Positions 1-8,036 of a stretch of DNA of 64,000 nucleotides are shown piece by piece; the stretch's first letter is position 1; every line of letters begins with the position of its first letter. The DNA is from Nitrospira sp. (lineage in GTDB: Bacteria; Nitrospirota; Nitrospiria; Nitrospirales; Nitrospiraceae). The stretch lies in the NCBI GenBank assembly GCA_024330925.1, contig JANDJK010000004.1, positions 1-64,000 on the forward strand, written 5' to 3'. The notes under the pieces are model-generated. The model worked only from the letters and a program-made list of their open reading frames with translations. It made no database searches and was not told the origin of the DNA. A program made the translations under genes and the position numbers.

Positions 1-1242
1 GAGCCGTTCCAACGTTTGGAGGACGATGAGTTTCAAAGCATCCTGGGCGCTCAGACGTACCGAGGCATAGGACAGCACCCGTTCCATGTCCGCTTCCACT
101 TCCGAGGCTTTCGGGTCGTGGAGAAACGACACCAGCGGTTCGATGGCTGAGTCTCCAATGACGGTGAGCGCCGCCGCAGCCTTTTCGCGGAGCGACCCGT
201 CCTTGAGCAACATGATTAAGTCGGGGATCACGCGGGGATCGCGGAACTGACCGAGTGCCGTCGCGGCCGCCTCCTTGATGAGGGCCTCTTCGCTCACGAT
301 GCAGCCAGGAGTAGGTGAGCCCTGTTGCTTGATTCCCTTGCCCTTCAACGCATCGAGCACGGCGGGGAGTGCGCGTGCGTCACCGATCATACCCAACGAG
401 GCGATAGCGTGCCGTTTGACAGCGCCGTCTCTCATGGCTTCGATCAGGGCGTCAACGGCCCGCGGGTCACCGATCATGCCAAGTGCAATTGCAGCGTCCT
501 CGCGGACAGCTCGATCTGGGTCCTTGAGTGCGCCGATCAAGGCATCGACTACTTTGGGGGTCCGGACCCAAGTCCGGCCGATTTGGTAATCGGTGGTCAT
601 GCCGCCCAACGCACGGGCGGCGTGGCAACGGACGACAAAATCCTTGTCCGACAGATTCTCGATTAAGGCATCCACGGACGGTTCGCCGATGTACACCAAG
701 GCGGTGCCGGCTGTCTCCCGCACGATCTTGGATGAATCTCGAAAGAGTTTGATCAATGCGGGGACAGCTTTAGGATCGCCGATTTTTCCCAGCGCTTCCG
801 CCGCCGCGCTCTTCACCGCCCCGTCACGGTCGCGGCAAGTGATGATCAAGGCATCGACGGCCTTGGTCGTTTTGATGTTGCCCAACGCCTTGGCGGCATG
901 TTCGCGCACACGCCACCGTTCATCCTTGAGGGCGCTGATCAGTCGATCCAAAATGGCGGGTCCCATGCGGACGGCCGCTTCGACCGCCTGGTTGCGGACT
1001 TCCATGATGGGGTCGTTGAAGAGGCCGATGATCGCTTCGGCTGCCGAGGAGCTGCCGATTGCTCCAAGACCGCGAACGGCATGGGCGCGAACGGACCAAA
1101 AGTCGTCTCCACAGGCAGTAATCAAGGCGTCCCGTGTCGCAGGATCGGCCAGATCCGCCAAGGTTTTGGCCGCTTCCTCGCGCGTGGCGTCATCGACGTC
1201 TTCAAGCGCATCAAGCAAGTCTTGGAGCGTAGGAGAGGTCAT
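1..1242 (-). CDS. HEAT-repeat protein (PBS-lyase type repeats), C-terminus outside the window
   Basis: The reading frame is open from an ATG at 1242 down to base 1, so 414 codons are visible and the end is missing. The protein is a run of about 31-residue HEAT-like units with recurring motifs such as VRAHAVRGLGAIG, VREHAAKALGNI, VKSAAAEALGKIG and VREDAAIALGMIG. These alpha-solenoid repeats usually make protein-protein scaffolds, and no enzymatic motif is visible. There is no signal peptide, so a cytoplasmic location is likely. The start ATG overlaps the stop of the upstream gene by 4 nt (ATGA), so it is the third gene of an operon behind two exported proteins. The function is unknown; a role as adaptor or lyase-like chaperone would be guesswork. 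Confidence 0.9.
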   Translation of the reverse strand, partial: MTSPTLQDLLDALEDVDDATREEAAKTLADLADPATRDALITACGDDFWSVRAHAVRGLGAIGSSSAAEAIIGLFNDPIMEVRNQAVEAAVRMGPAILDRLISALKDERWRVREHAAKALGNIKTTKAVDALIITCRDRDGAVKSAAAEALGKIGDPKAVPALIKLFRDSSKIVRETAGTALVYIGEPSVDALIENLSDKDFVVRCHAARALGGMTTDYQIGRTWVRTPKVVDALIGALKDPDRAVREDAAIALGMIGDPRAVDALIEAMRDGAVKRHAIASLGMIGDARALPAVLDALKGKGIKQQGSPTPGCIVSEEALIKEAAATALGQFRDPRVIPDLIMLLKDGSLREKAAAALTVIGDSAIEPLVSFLHDPKASEVEADMERVLSYASVRLSAQDALKLIVLQTLERL

Positions 1243-1712
1243 CAAGGAGTCTGATCGTAGTACGAGTCCCGTTCTCCCCCGTGGGGGTACATCCGTTTGC
1301 ATCGGACAATAAGGGTCTGCGTGCCGCGTCCTTCGACACATTGGTCGAGCGATCGGGAGAACTCAAGCGTTCCGTCCAACGTGACAGTGAACGGAAAATC
1401 AAAGGTAAAGCTGATGAACTTGTAGTTGCCTGGCTTCAAAGACAGTTGGCGACGTTCTGATGTTTTGGGCGCGTCGAGCGATTCCGGATCGGATGCCCAA
1501 ATCGAGGGTGTGACGCCCGGCACTTGCCACCACGAGGTGGGAACCAGGCTCGTGGCATCGATGGTAATAAGGTGTTCTCGGAGATGGGCTGGCGGTGGGT
1601 TCCCGCCTGATGCAAGCCCCCCACTGATGATCGTCAGGCCGATCACGATCCCCTGCAAGGGATGGAAACAGTGTCTCAACAAACGGTCACGTAACATGGT
1701 GGTACGAATCAC
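1242..1712 (-). CDS. small exported protein of unknown function
   Basis: This 156-residue protein starts with GTG at 1712, overlapping the stop of the upstream gene (GTGA), and ends in an ATGA overlap with the HEAT gene. The N-terminus has basic residues followed by a hydrophobic stretch (IVIGLTIISGG), which looks like a signal peptide or anchor. The rest looks beta-rich (QLSLKPGNYKFISFTFDF, FTVTLDGTLEFS) with two cysteines near the C-terminus (DQCVEG and VRCKRM) that could form a disulfide. I recognise no family. Its position between a phosphatase-fold exported protein and a HEAT scaffold suggests a shared process, but that is inference only. Confidence 0.75.
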   Translation of the reverse strand: MIRTTMLRDRLLRHCFHPLQGIVIGLTIISGGLASGGNPPPAHLREHLITIDATSLVPTSWWQVPGVTPSIWASDPESLDAPKTSERRQLSLKPGNYKFISFTFDFPFTVTLDGTLEFSRSLDQCVEGRGTQTLIVRCKRMYPHGGERDSYYDQTP

Positions 1713-2707
1713 GGTTGACTAGTTTCGGCCGCAGAGTTGAGAAAAATTTCGTCGATTGGTTTACTGTCCCATTCGGTGTGGGTATCAAGACCAAGGATCC
1801 GCATGACGGTGGCGCCGGTGTCGATGATCGAGACCGGTTGGGTGATCACTTGACCGGCCTTGATACCGGCTCCTGAGGCGATCCATGGAATTGTTGGGAG
1901 CTCATGGGACGAGACCTCAGCGCCCGGGTCGAGCCCCTTGCCACTTAACGAAGTCACCACAACAGCCGTTCGCTCAGCGAGTCTGTGCTGTTGAAATAAA
2001 TCCAGTACTGATCGAATAGCTTCATCTACGGCGCGTAACGCCTGTTTGTACTCTTTTGAATCCCAACCGTGTGCGACTCCGGCCCGACCGGCTTCAGGAA
2101 GATGAATCAACAACAATTGTGGCATGCCCAAGGCGGCATGGCCGTAGCCATGACCGCTGAGGGCTTTTTCCATGTATTGCCGGATGTAGGTAATGAGCTT
2201 GGCTGAGTTACAGTCGGGGCGCAATGCGCCACAAAGTTGGTGGTCGGTATAGGGTGTTGGTTTGGCCAGTTGGTAGAGGGATTCATCCATGTAAAAGATA
2301 GCGCTATCTCGTCCTCCACTGACGTCGAGATAATCGAACAGACTAGGGGCCCGATAGTAGCCCCGACTCATTTCAAAGAAGTTCCACGTGATCCCATGTT
2401 TTTCCACTGGCATGCCGGTGATGAGGGATGCCATCGCCGGCAACCGAAGCGCTGGGGTAACGCCGGTAGCCGACCAGGTAACGGATCCTTTCTTGACCAG
2501 CTTGCTCAGGTTCGGCATGGGTCCATCCTTGAGGGAGTTCCGATCAAATCCTTCCAGCACGAAGAGAATGACATGTTCGGCTGATGCGGAGAGGGGCCTA
2601 CCATGGTCGGTGGTGGGTGTCGCTAGAGATGGAATGACAGTGACTGCCTGGGCAGTGATCAGCAGGGTTACTGTGAGAAAAAAGGGTTGCGAGAAAATAT
2701 GAGGCAT
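1709..2707 (-). CDS. alkaline phosphatase superfamily (type I phosphodiesterase-like) exported protein, probably catalytically degenerate
   Basis: The chosen start is the ATG at 2707, preceded by GAGGA at good spacing; in-frame starts at 2713, 2725 and 2758 (GTG) are possible. The product is about 332 aa, with an N-terminal hydrophobic signal (FFLTVTLLITAQAVTVI). The fold signature of the nucleotide pyrophosphatase/phosphodiesterase family is clear: VILFVLEGFD, then TPALRLPAMASLITGMP.EKHGI, then a VVVTSLSGKG segment and a late SSHELPTIPW stretch. At the usual catalytic sites the residues differ: E52 stands where the first metal-binding Asp is expected, R88 where the Thr/Ser nucleophile is expected, and LS where the Asp-His pair is expected. 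A phosphatase activity should therefore not be assumed. It heads a three-gene overlapping operon. Confidence 0.8.
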   Translation of the reverse strand: MPHIFSQPFFLTVTLLITAQAVTVIPSLATPTTDHGRPLSASAEHVILFVLEGFDRNSLKDGPMPNLSKLVKKGSVTWSATGVTPALRLPAMASLITGMPVEKHGITWNFFEMSRGYYRAPSLFDYLDVSGGRDSAIFYMDESLYQLAKPTPYTDHQLCGALRPDCNSAKLITYIRQYMEKALSGHGYGHAALGMPQLLLIHLPEAGRAGVAHGWDSKEYKQALRAVDEAIRSVLDLFQQHRLAERTAVVVTSLSGKGLDPGAEVSSHELPTIPWIASGAGIKAGQVITQPVSIIDTGATVMRILGLDTHTEWDSKPIDEIFLNSAAETSQP

Positions 2708-2943
2708 CGCCATTCCTCGTGGCATCGATGATGCATAGGATGTGAGCGCATACCGCACGATACCCTACCACGTGAATTTTCTCAAAGGCAAGATGACCTC
2801 CAGGTGGCTGATTTAGGAAGCTGCTGAGGAAGGCTACGAAGGCTACTTTGATTGGTTGTTGACGTTGCCGATGGTATGCTCAAACAGAACGAGTGGATCG
2901 AACACCAACAATGGAATCAAGAGAGCAGGGACCAGTCACAGCC

Positions 2944-3870
2944 ATGAAGGGGGGGCGAACTGCCAGAGTTGAGATGGTGAGCCTCCAGCAATTACGAGGC
3001 CGATGGGTGATCTGTCTGTGCAGTATCCTGTTGGGAGTCTCGCTCGTGCTTGAAACCTCGGTGTTTGCCGAGATTAGGACGGTTAGGGCTAGTGGGGAAT
3101 ATCGACTGAGAGCACGAGATACCAAAGAAGACGCCGGACGACTAGCTCTTGAGGCGGCCAAGCGCAACGCGCTGGAGCAGGTTGCGACCTATGTGGAAAG
3201 TGTCACGGTTGCCAGGGGCATGGATCTCACAAGGGATGACATCCGTACCTACACGGCTGGTGTTGTGCTGGTGCAGGATCAACGTGTGAGCTTTTTGGTA
3301 GAGGGAGACAGCATCATTGCGAAGGTCGATCTGGTGGCACAAATTGAGACGGAGGATGTAGTTCGGGCGATCGCGGCCTTGCGGGAGAATGAGGAGGCTC
3401 GAACGCAATTGGCGGCTCTGAAGCAGGAAACTGAACGGCTGCGGCAGGAGCTGGAGCGAGTCAATCGTGTCCAGACCAACGGGATGGCAGAGCAGGGGGA
3501 ATCATCGATGCGGCGACGCGAGATGGTTTATCGGGTCCAATCCAACGCGTTGGTGGCGCAAGCGTGGACCGACTGGGTATTGTCTCCAAGCGACCAGTCG
3601 TTGGACGGTTTGCGGTCAAGGGCCAACCTGGTCCGTTTGCTTGAGGCGGCACGCGCCATAGATCCCCAGAGTCCTCATGTCCTCCATGCCGAAAAGATGA
3701 TGGTCGGAGGTGAGCGTAATGCGGCCCCTAATCCTTCATCCTCTTCAGAACCGTCCGTTCGCAGGGCTGTCCCCCTACCACGCTATGAACTCGTTCCTGG
3801 GCCTGGCGCGTCTGATAAGCTCCATACCTTAAATGAGTTGATCTATCAGGTACCGCCTATGTCGCGGTAA
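2944..3870 (+). CDS. exported FlgT-N-like protein with coiled coil
   Basis: Several in-frame starts exist (GTG 2893, ATG 2911, 2944, 2974); 2944 is a compromise that keeps a basic region before the signal sequence CLCSILLGVSLVLETSVFA. The mature N-terminus (about 100 residues: EIRTVRASGEYRL, AKRNALEQVATYVES, VVLVQDQRVSFLVEGDSI, KVDLVAQIE) resembles the FlgT N-terminal/LPP20-type domain found in envelope proteins. A charged coiled coil follows (EEARTQLAALKQETERLRQE), then a region of unknown fold ending in a proline-rich tail. It is followed by a second, smaller protein of related style. Cellular role unknown; probably periplasmic. Confidence 0.7.
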   Translation: MKGGRTARVEMVSLQQLRGRWVICLCSILLGVSLVLETSVFAEIRTVRASGEYRLRARDTKEDAGRLALEAAKRNALEQVATYVESVTVARGMDLTRDDIRTYTAGVVLVQDQRVSFLVEGDSIIAKVDLVAQIETEDVVRAIAALRENEEARTQLAALKQETERLRQELERVNRVQTNGMAEQGESSMRRREMVYRVQSNALVAQAWTDWVLSPSDQSLDGLRSRANLVRLLEAARAIDPQSPHVLHAEKMMVGGERNAAPNPSSSSEPSVRRAVPLPRYELVPGPGASDKLHTLNELIYQVPPMSR

Positions 3871-3948
3871 GGTCGGTGAGTGAGGGGCGACAATCGGAAA
3901 GAAGCGACAGGTGCCGTAAGGAACAGAACCACGGAGGAGTTGAGTAGG

Positions 3949-4368
3949 ATGTGCAAAACTGGCGTGGTTGTTGTGTGGGGGGCAAGTGTGGTGGTGCTGG
4001 GAATATCGATGACGAGCTGGTCTGCTTCGGTGGAGGATCGGTATCCTGCCGATCAGTATTGGATTGGCCGAGGTCAAGGTGATTTTACCAAGGGCGGTGT
4101 CGTGTGCCGGCGGGTAGCCGAACTGGCAGCCCGCGCCGATGTAGCCAAACAGATTCGCGTGCTGATTAAAGAGCGTCTCACGGACCGGGTGCGTGAACGA
4201 TCAGGGCGCGAGCCCGAGCAGGATCTGGAGTTGATTCGGGAAGAAATTGTGGAGGAGTATCTGCAGGGAGTGGAGATTGTTGAGGTTCGTGTTGATGAGA
4301 AGAGTCAGGCCTGCTTTGCGACGGCGGTGATGGCCAAGAACCAGATCCTTCGCTCGACTGCTCGGTAG
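3949..4368 (+). CDS. exported LPP20/FlgT-like small protein
   Basis: The ATG at 3949 is chosen because it follows a GGAGGAG stretch and places a signal sequence (VVVVWGASVVVLGISMTSWSA) at the N-terminus; the frame itself is open further upstream to 3880. The mature part (about 110 aa) carries YPADQYWIGRGQG, ELAARADVAKQIRVLIKE and CFATAVMAKNQIL, a pattern typical of LPP20-like domains, where an alpha helix rich in Ala follows a short beta strand. No lipobox Cys is present. It lies 78 nt downstream of the gene ending at 3870 and probably shares its transcript. Function unknown. Confidence 0.7.
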   Translation: MCKTGVVVVWGASVVVLGISMTSWSASVEDRYPADQYWIGRGQGDFTKGGVVCRRVAELAARADVAKQIRVLIKERLTDRVRERSGREPEQDLELIREEIVEEYLQGVEIVEVRVDEKSQACFATAVMAKNQILRSTAR

Positions 4369-4527
4369 GTTAGGGATACCCTGGAAAAAAGGTTGAAGGT
4401 GTGGGGCAACAGGAGGTGCAATCATGAGGCGGCACTGGCAGGATTGCTAGCCTGAGTAGAGAGGGTAAGACCGGGTGCTCGTCACAGATCAGCAATAACG
4501 AGAGAAGAGTCTGTTTGCAGAAACCAC

Positions 4528-4559
4528 AAGGCCGGGAGCCATCCAGCTTTCCCGGCCTT
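4528..4559. terminator. 10-bp perfect hairpin between convergent genes
   Basis: AAGGCCGGGA at 4528-4537 is perfectly complementary to TCCCGGCCTT at 4550-4559, with a 12-nt loop. It lies between a plus-strand gene ending at 4368 and a minus-strand gene ending at 4635, so a transcription-stop role is likely. There is no long T tract on either side, so it is not a textbook intrinsic terminator. Confidence 0.5.
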
Positions 4560-4580
4560 GGTGTGACTTCCCTGGAGTTG

Positions 4581-4614
4581 TTCGGCGGCTCCTGGTGAGG
4601 AAAGAGCCGCCGAA
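4581..4614. terminator. 11-bp perfect hairpin between convergent genes
   Basis: TTCGGCGGCTC at 4581-4591 pairs perfectly with GAGCCGCCGAA at 4604-4614 around a 12-nt loop. It stands 21 nt after the hairpin at 4528-4559 and 20 nt beyond the minus-strand stop at 4635, so it is best placed to end the minus-strand transcript. No T tract follows it. Confidence 0.5.
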
Positions 4615-4634
4615 TGAACACCTGGGCGCTGTTC

Positions 4635-5216
4635 TTAGTGCTGTTCGCTGAGCTCCATCATGTCGAACCCGCCGGTACGGACACACCAGGCGTGCGCTTT
4701 GCCGCCCTTTTCTCCTGCAATGATCGTTCGTCCGTTGGAGAACAATACAAACCATGGCGGAGCCGCAAAATGTAAATTGGGCGCTGCTCCCCAATACCGG
4801 GCTGACTGCACATTAATGAAAGGGTGACCTTCGCGTAAGGTGGGACCGGGTGGCGCGATAGACGGATCAACTAAACTGGCCAGCTCATGAACGGACGGTA
4901 TTCTCCATCCCTTTCGCCCGCCAGTGGCCCGGTTTAAACAATGCTCTTGGGCCGTTGGCCAATCGAACAGGTCTTTTGATGGAGACAGTTCCCACACTAA
5001 GCCCGTTTCACGGTCCAGCACCGCTTCTTTCCCCCAATCCGCCAAGACGACAAATCGGGAGGTGGCGACGAGTTGCAGTTTCCCTGGCGAATTCTGCGAG
5101 TCCTGATAGGTCAGTTGGGTCGGAGAGACAGCCTGTACCAAGCCAACCCCTGGCATGCATAGCCCCGCAGCCACAAATCCCACTACTCCGCTCATCCAGA
5201 ACCGCTGTCTCTGCAT
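4635..5216 (-). CDS. exported DUF1566 (Lcl C-terminal domain) protein
   Basis: The start at 5216 is preceded by CAGGAGGACA, an excellent ribosome-binding site, and gives a signal peptide (MQRQRFWMSGVVGFVAAGLCM). The frame extends upstream to 5327 but without such a site. The mature protein of about 165 aa contains the DUF1566 signature: VLDRETGLVWE, the W/C pair in DWPTAQEHCLNR, GRKGWRIPSVHELASLVD, YWGAAPN and the closing AWCVRTG. This domain is found in secreted bacterial proteins of unknown or adhesive function, with C-type-lectin-like features. It converges with the gene ending at 4368 across two hairpins. Confidence 0.85.
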   Translation of the reverse strand: MQRQRFWMSGVVGFVAAGLCMPGVGLVQAVSPTQLTYQDSQNSPGKLQLVATSRFVVLADWGKEAVLDRETGLVWELSPSKDLFDWPTAQEHCLNRATGGRKGWRIPSVHELASLVDPSIAPPGPTLREGHPFINVQSARYWGAAPNLHFAAPPWFVLFSNGRTIIAGEKGGKAHAWCVRTGGFDMMELSEQH

Positions 5217-5570
5217 GGTATGTCCTCCTGGTCGTGATGGTTGGATTGCCATTCGACATGTCTTCTGTGACCACTGCTTTTTCCCTTTCATCTCCACGGG
5301 ACTTTTGACTGGTGCAATGAGCCTCATCGATCATGATTTGGTGCTGAAGAACGAAGAATATAAGGAAAACCCATTGGCGGCTTTGTGTTCGCCGGCTGAA
5401 GGGCCGGTGCGACCCACAGCCTCTATGGCGGCAGATGCCATCTGGCGGGAATCGTGACTACAGTGCCTGACACGATGAGGAAGGGGAAGACACAATGTCG
5501 TGCGAATGGTGGTGCCCATCGGAGGAATCTGGTCAGCATGACTGATCTCCCTGTCGATGAGGAACCTCGT

Positions 5571-5586
5571 TGTTGCCCGGGCAACA
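5571..5586. repeat. 16-bp perfect palindrome
   Basis: TGTTGCCCGGGCAACA is self-complementary across all 16 bases. It could bind a dimeric regulator or form a cruciform or hairpin. It is 355 nt upstream (on the minus strand) of the DUF1566 start. No gene begins close to it, so its role is open. Confidence 0.45.
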
Positions 5587-5717
5587 AACCCACGAACTGT
5601 TTCTCGGGCAACCCTTACTTCGCACTCAAGAGGAGAACCTCCTTGCCTGAACCTCCCCTCTCGGTTCCTGTTGGAGGCTAGGTTCGGCTGTAGGTAGTGC
5701 TTCTCCCCTCACCTGAT

Positions 5718-5743
5718 ACGGCTCTCAACGATTCAGGAGCCGT
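5718..5743. repeat. 7-bp hairpin with 12-nt loop
   Basis: ACGGCTC at 5718-5724 is complementary to GAGCCGT at 5737-5743 with a 12-nt loop, the same loop length as the two hairpins at 4528 and 4581. No T tract follows. Confidence 0.35.
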
Positions 5744-5922
5744 CAGAAGCAGGAGGTTACTCTATGGTGGTGCGAGCCTGGTTGTCAATAATCAACTTTG
5801 GTCAATGTGAGGCTACACGGTTCGTTCCGACGGACTGTGGAGTAGGTTGAAACATCGATCCGAGTCGACTGGAATGAAATGTTGCACTTGGAAGGTTGCT
5901 TGATCGGTAAAGGAGGAGTCTG

Positions 5923-5985
5923 ATGGCGAAGTGGCAGGGCAGAATCGGGAACATGGGGGCGATGTACTCGTGCTTACTAGCTTAG
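5923..5985 (+). CDS. possible 20-codon peptide with strong ribosome-binding site
   Basis: AAAGGAGGAG ends 6 nt before an ATG that opens a 20-residue frame, MAKWQGRIGNMGAMYSCLLA, stopped by TAG. The ribosome-binding site is among the best in the window, which is odd in an otherwise gene-free region. It could be a leader peptide or a remnant of a lost gene. No homology is recognised. Confidence 0.25.
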   Translation: MAKWQGRIGNMGAMYSCLLA

Positions 5986-6213
5986 TGTCGTGTCTGAGGG
6001 ATAAAAAGAGAGAAGGGCGGTCCCCAGAAAGAAGGAGTGGTTAGAGGGGGCGAGGGGGAAATCTCTGGAAGTGGTTTGGGAGTGGAAGAGGGGACGTCTA
6101 GGGGCATGGTGGGTCGATCCCCTCTGCCGCATCATTCCAAGGGACCAAGGGACTAAGTTGCGTCGAGCGACTGTTTTTCAGTAAGAGGAGCGGTACTGTG
6201 AGGAGATTCATTT

Positions 6214-7518
6214 ATGCCGGTTGAGAATAATTTTCAGCATGATGAGCTGTCACGAAAAAATCCGGGTAACCGTTTAGGTGTGACGGAGGTGACAACTGTT
6301 GCGAAAGCTGAATCTCCTGCCTGGTATGAGGCCATGGCACAGTGGGGAAGCCTGTTGGTTGAAGCAGGAGTGCGCGCCCTTGTGTTTTTGCATGGATCCC
6401 TGCATGGGACTGATGTCTTTGGAGCCCAGCGGCTGGACGAAGCAGGGGGGGACAAGCGTGGCTATTCGCGGGGAATATCAGGGTTGGATGCCTTACTCTC
6501 CTTAATGCGTGAAGGAGAAAATGGCATCCCTCCGCTTCCTGAGAACAGAAGGCCACCGTTCGTCAATGATGGGGCGACTCAAGCCTGGCTTGATAAGGAA
6601 GTTGGCGATGCTGGGAATTTCACGAACGACTATGTCGCGCTGGCTTGCCGGGCTTTGAACAGACAAGGGCGACGTCCCCTGCATTGCAGTCGAGTGGTGT
6701 GGCGATCCGAACACCATCATCTAGGGAGGGCCGTTGCGGCGGTCGAATTGCTGGATTGGTTACAGTCCTTCTGCGAGCGCCATCATCTCGGTCTGGGGGA
6801 TCGGATTATGGTACAGGCCCATGGACAAGGGGGACTTGTTTTGGCTTTGGTCTCAAATCTCCTCTGCCCCAGTTCGATTACCGGTAGGCCTAGGCTGCTG
6901 GAGATTGTGGCCGAGTATGCGGTCCGTTCCCAACAGCCGCGGTTAGCGGTAGCGGTGGAACGCTTGACTCGCTTGTTGGATCGGGGGGTGGTCCTTAACA
7001 ACGTCCTCTTGGATGTCGTGACGTTGGGCACGCCGGTTCGTTATGGGTGGGACCCTTCCGGGATCGGTAAGCTTCTCCATATTGTCAACCATCGACATCT
7101 CCGCATAGATGGAAAAAGATGGTTGGCAAAAATGGAACTGCCGCAGATTACGATAGAGATGCCGGTGGCGTGGGGGGGCGACTATGTTCAAGAGTTAGCG
7201 GTGGCCGGCAGTGATGCCTTGCCAACCACGGAGGAGGCTCGAGAGGCCAATCGAGCAGTGTGGGAACTGGTTGAGCCGTATGACGGCTTTGAACGGTGGC
7301 TCGAATGTGCGCGCCGGGCAGTCCGGTGTCCATCCGAGGGGGGGTGCCTGTTGGTGGATTACAAAGACTGTACGGGATCGTCTCACGTTCAGGATCATTA
7401 TTACGGTCATGCCGTCTATACCCGGCGAGAGGTGATGTTATTCAATACTGCAGAAATCGTTCGCCGCCTCTACGGGGTTTCAGTGGAGCGTGGTGCGCCA
7501 TTGGCGGAAAAGCCGTAA
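6214..7518 (+). CDS. alpha/beta-hydrolase-fold protein lacking the nucleophile serine
   Basis: The 434-aa protein starts at ATG 6214 behind GAGGAG. It has the beta-strand/oxyanion motif ALVFLHGSLHG near residue 60 and a nucleophile-elbow-like segment IMVQAHGQGGLVLALV, but the lipase GxSxG is here A-H-G-Q-G at residues 202-206, so the serine is replaced by G204. A VVTLGTPVRYGWD segment follows, as in lipases around the strand after the elbow, and a DHYYGHAVY segment lies near the C-terminus. No signal peptide is evident. It stands alone, flanked by a long gap upstream and a divergently oriented small gene downstream. It may be a binding protein rather than an esterase. Confidence 0.7.
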   Translation: MPVENNFQHDELSRKNPGNRLGVTEVTTVAKAESPAWYEAMAQWGSLLVEAGVRALVFLHGSLHGTDVFGAQRLDEAGGDKRGYSRGISGLDALLSLMREGENGIPPLPENRRPPFVNDGATQAWLDKEVGDAGNFTNDYVALACRALNRQGRRPLHCSRVVWRSEHHHLGRAVAAVELLDWLQSFCERHHLGLGDRIMVQAHGQGGLVLALVSNLLCPSSITGRPRLLEIVAEYAVRSQQPRLAVAVERLTRLLDRGVVLNNVLLDVVTLGTPVRYGWDPSGIGKLLHIVNHRHLRIDGKRWLAKMELPQITIEMPVAWGGDYVQELAVAGSDALPTTEEAREANRAVWELVEPYDGFERWLECARRAVRCPSEGGCLLVDYKDCTGSSHVQDHYYGHAVYTRREVMLFNTAEIVRRLYGVSVERGAPLAEKP

Positions 7519-7700
7519 CGATTAGAAAGTCTCGTGAGAAGCCAGGGGGCTGCTAAAAGGATCGCCAGTGGTCAGCGAGTGAGTGGGGCCCCATGAGGGG
7601 CCTGCGGGCGTGTACTCCATCTGGTGGGACTCGACCACATCCCCCTTTCCCTCTTTCGTTAGCATACAATACCGACCAGTGGTGGCAATGGCAACTGGCA

Positions 7701-7979
7701 CTACACTGGTTTGGGAAATACTGGCAAGAAGGGATGGACTTCGACTCGTTCGAATACGCCGTGAACTGTGTAGGGGTCGGTGCGGGCGAATAGTTCAGCT
7801 TCTTCCCAGCTTTCGAACTGCAGGACCATGAGACTGCCGGCGTTGTCTGTCATGGGACCAGCGAGCAGGACACGGCCTTCTTGATTGAGCCGCTCCAGAT
7901 TGGCGAGGTGAGCTGACCGATAGATCGGTCGTTTGGTTGCTCCCTCTGGCCCATCATAGCCGATAATGACGAAGGTCAT
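7701..7979 (-). CDS. YciI-like protein
   Basis: This 92-residue cytoplasmic protein has the YciI/YCII-related pattern: FVIIGYDGPEGATKR at the N-terminus, RSAHLANLERLNQEGRVLLAGP with the conserved His, and MVLQFESWEEAELFARTDPY, ending in VHPFLPVF. The family is a ferredoxin-like alpha/beta fold of uncertain function, sometimes linked to haem or catabolic enzymes. The start is the only ATG. It lies 57 nt upstream of nothing obvious and is followed on the same strand by a 182-bp gap before the gene at 7518. Confidence 0.85.
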   Translation of the reverse strand: MTFVIIGYDGPEGATKRPIYRSAHLANLERLNQEGRVLLAGPMTDNAGSLMVLQFESWEEAELFARTDPYTVHGVFERVEVHPFLPVFPKPV

Positions 7980-8036
7980 AATGGTCGCTCCCCTCCCCCT
8001 GGACTGCTGTGCGGATTGGATCCGAGCAATTGACTG

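Larger units (their letters stand above)
5217..6213. other. gap of about 1 kb without a convincing gene
   Basis: Short frames exist on both strands but none resembles a known family or has good coding character. The stretch contains a 16-bp palindrome (5571-5586), a hairpin (5718-5743), and a 20-codon frame behind a very strong ribosome-binding site (5923-5985). The last 200 bases are purine-rich on the plus strand. It probably includes promoters for the divergent genes starting at 5216 and 6214. Confidence 0.6.

Noticed and set aside
593-1312. Long plus-strand frame opposite the HEAT-repeat gene
   Set aside because: It is the shadow of the repeats; the translation is low-complexity and without family resemblance, whereas the minus strand gives clear HEAT units.
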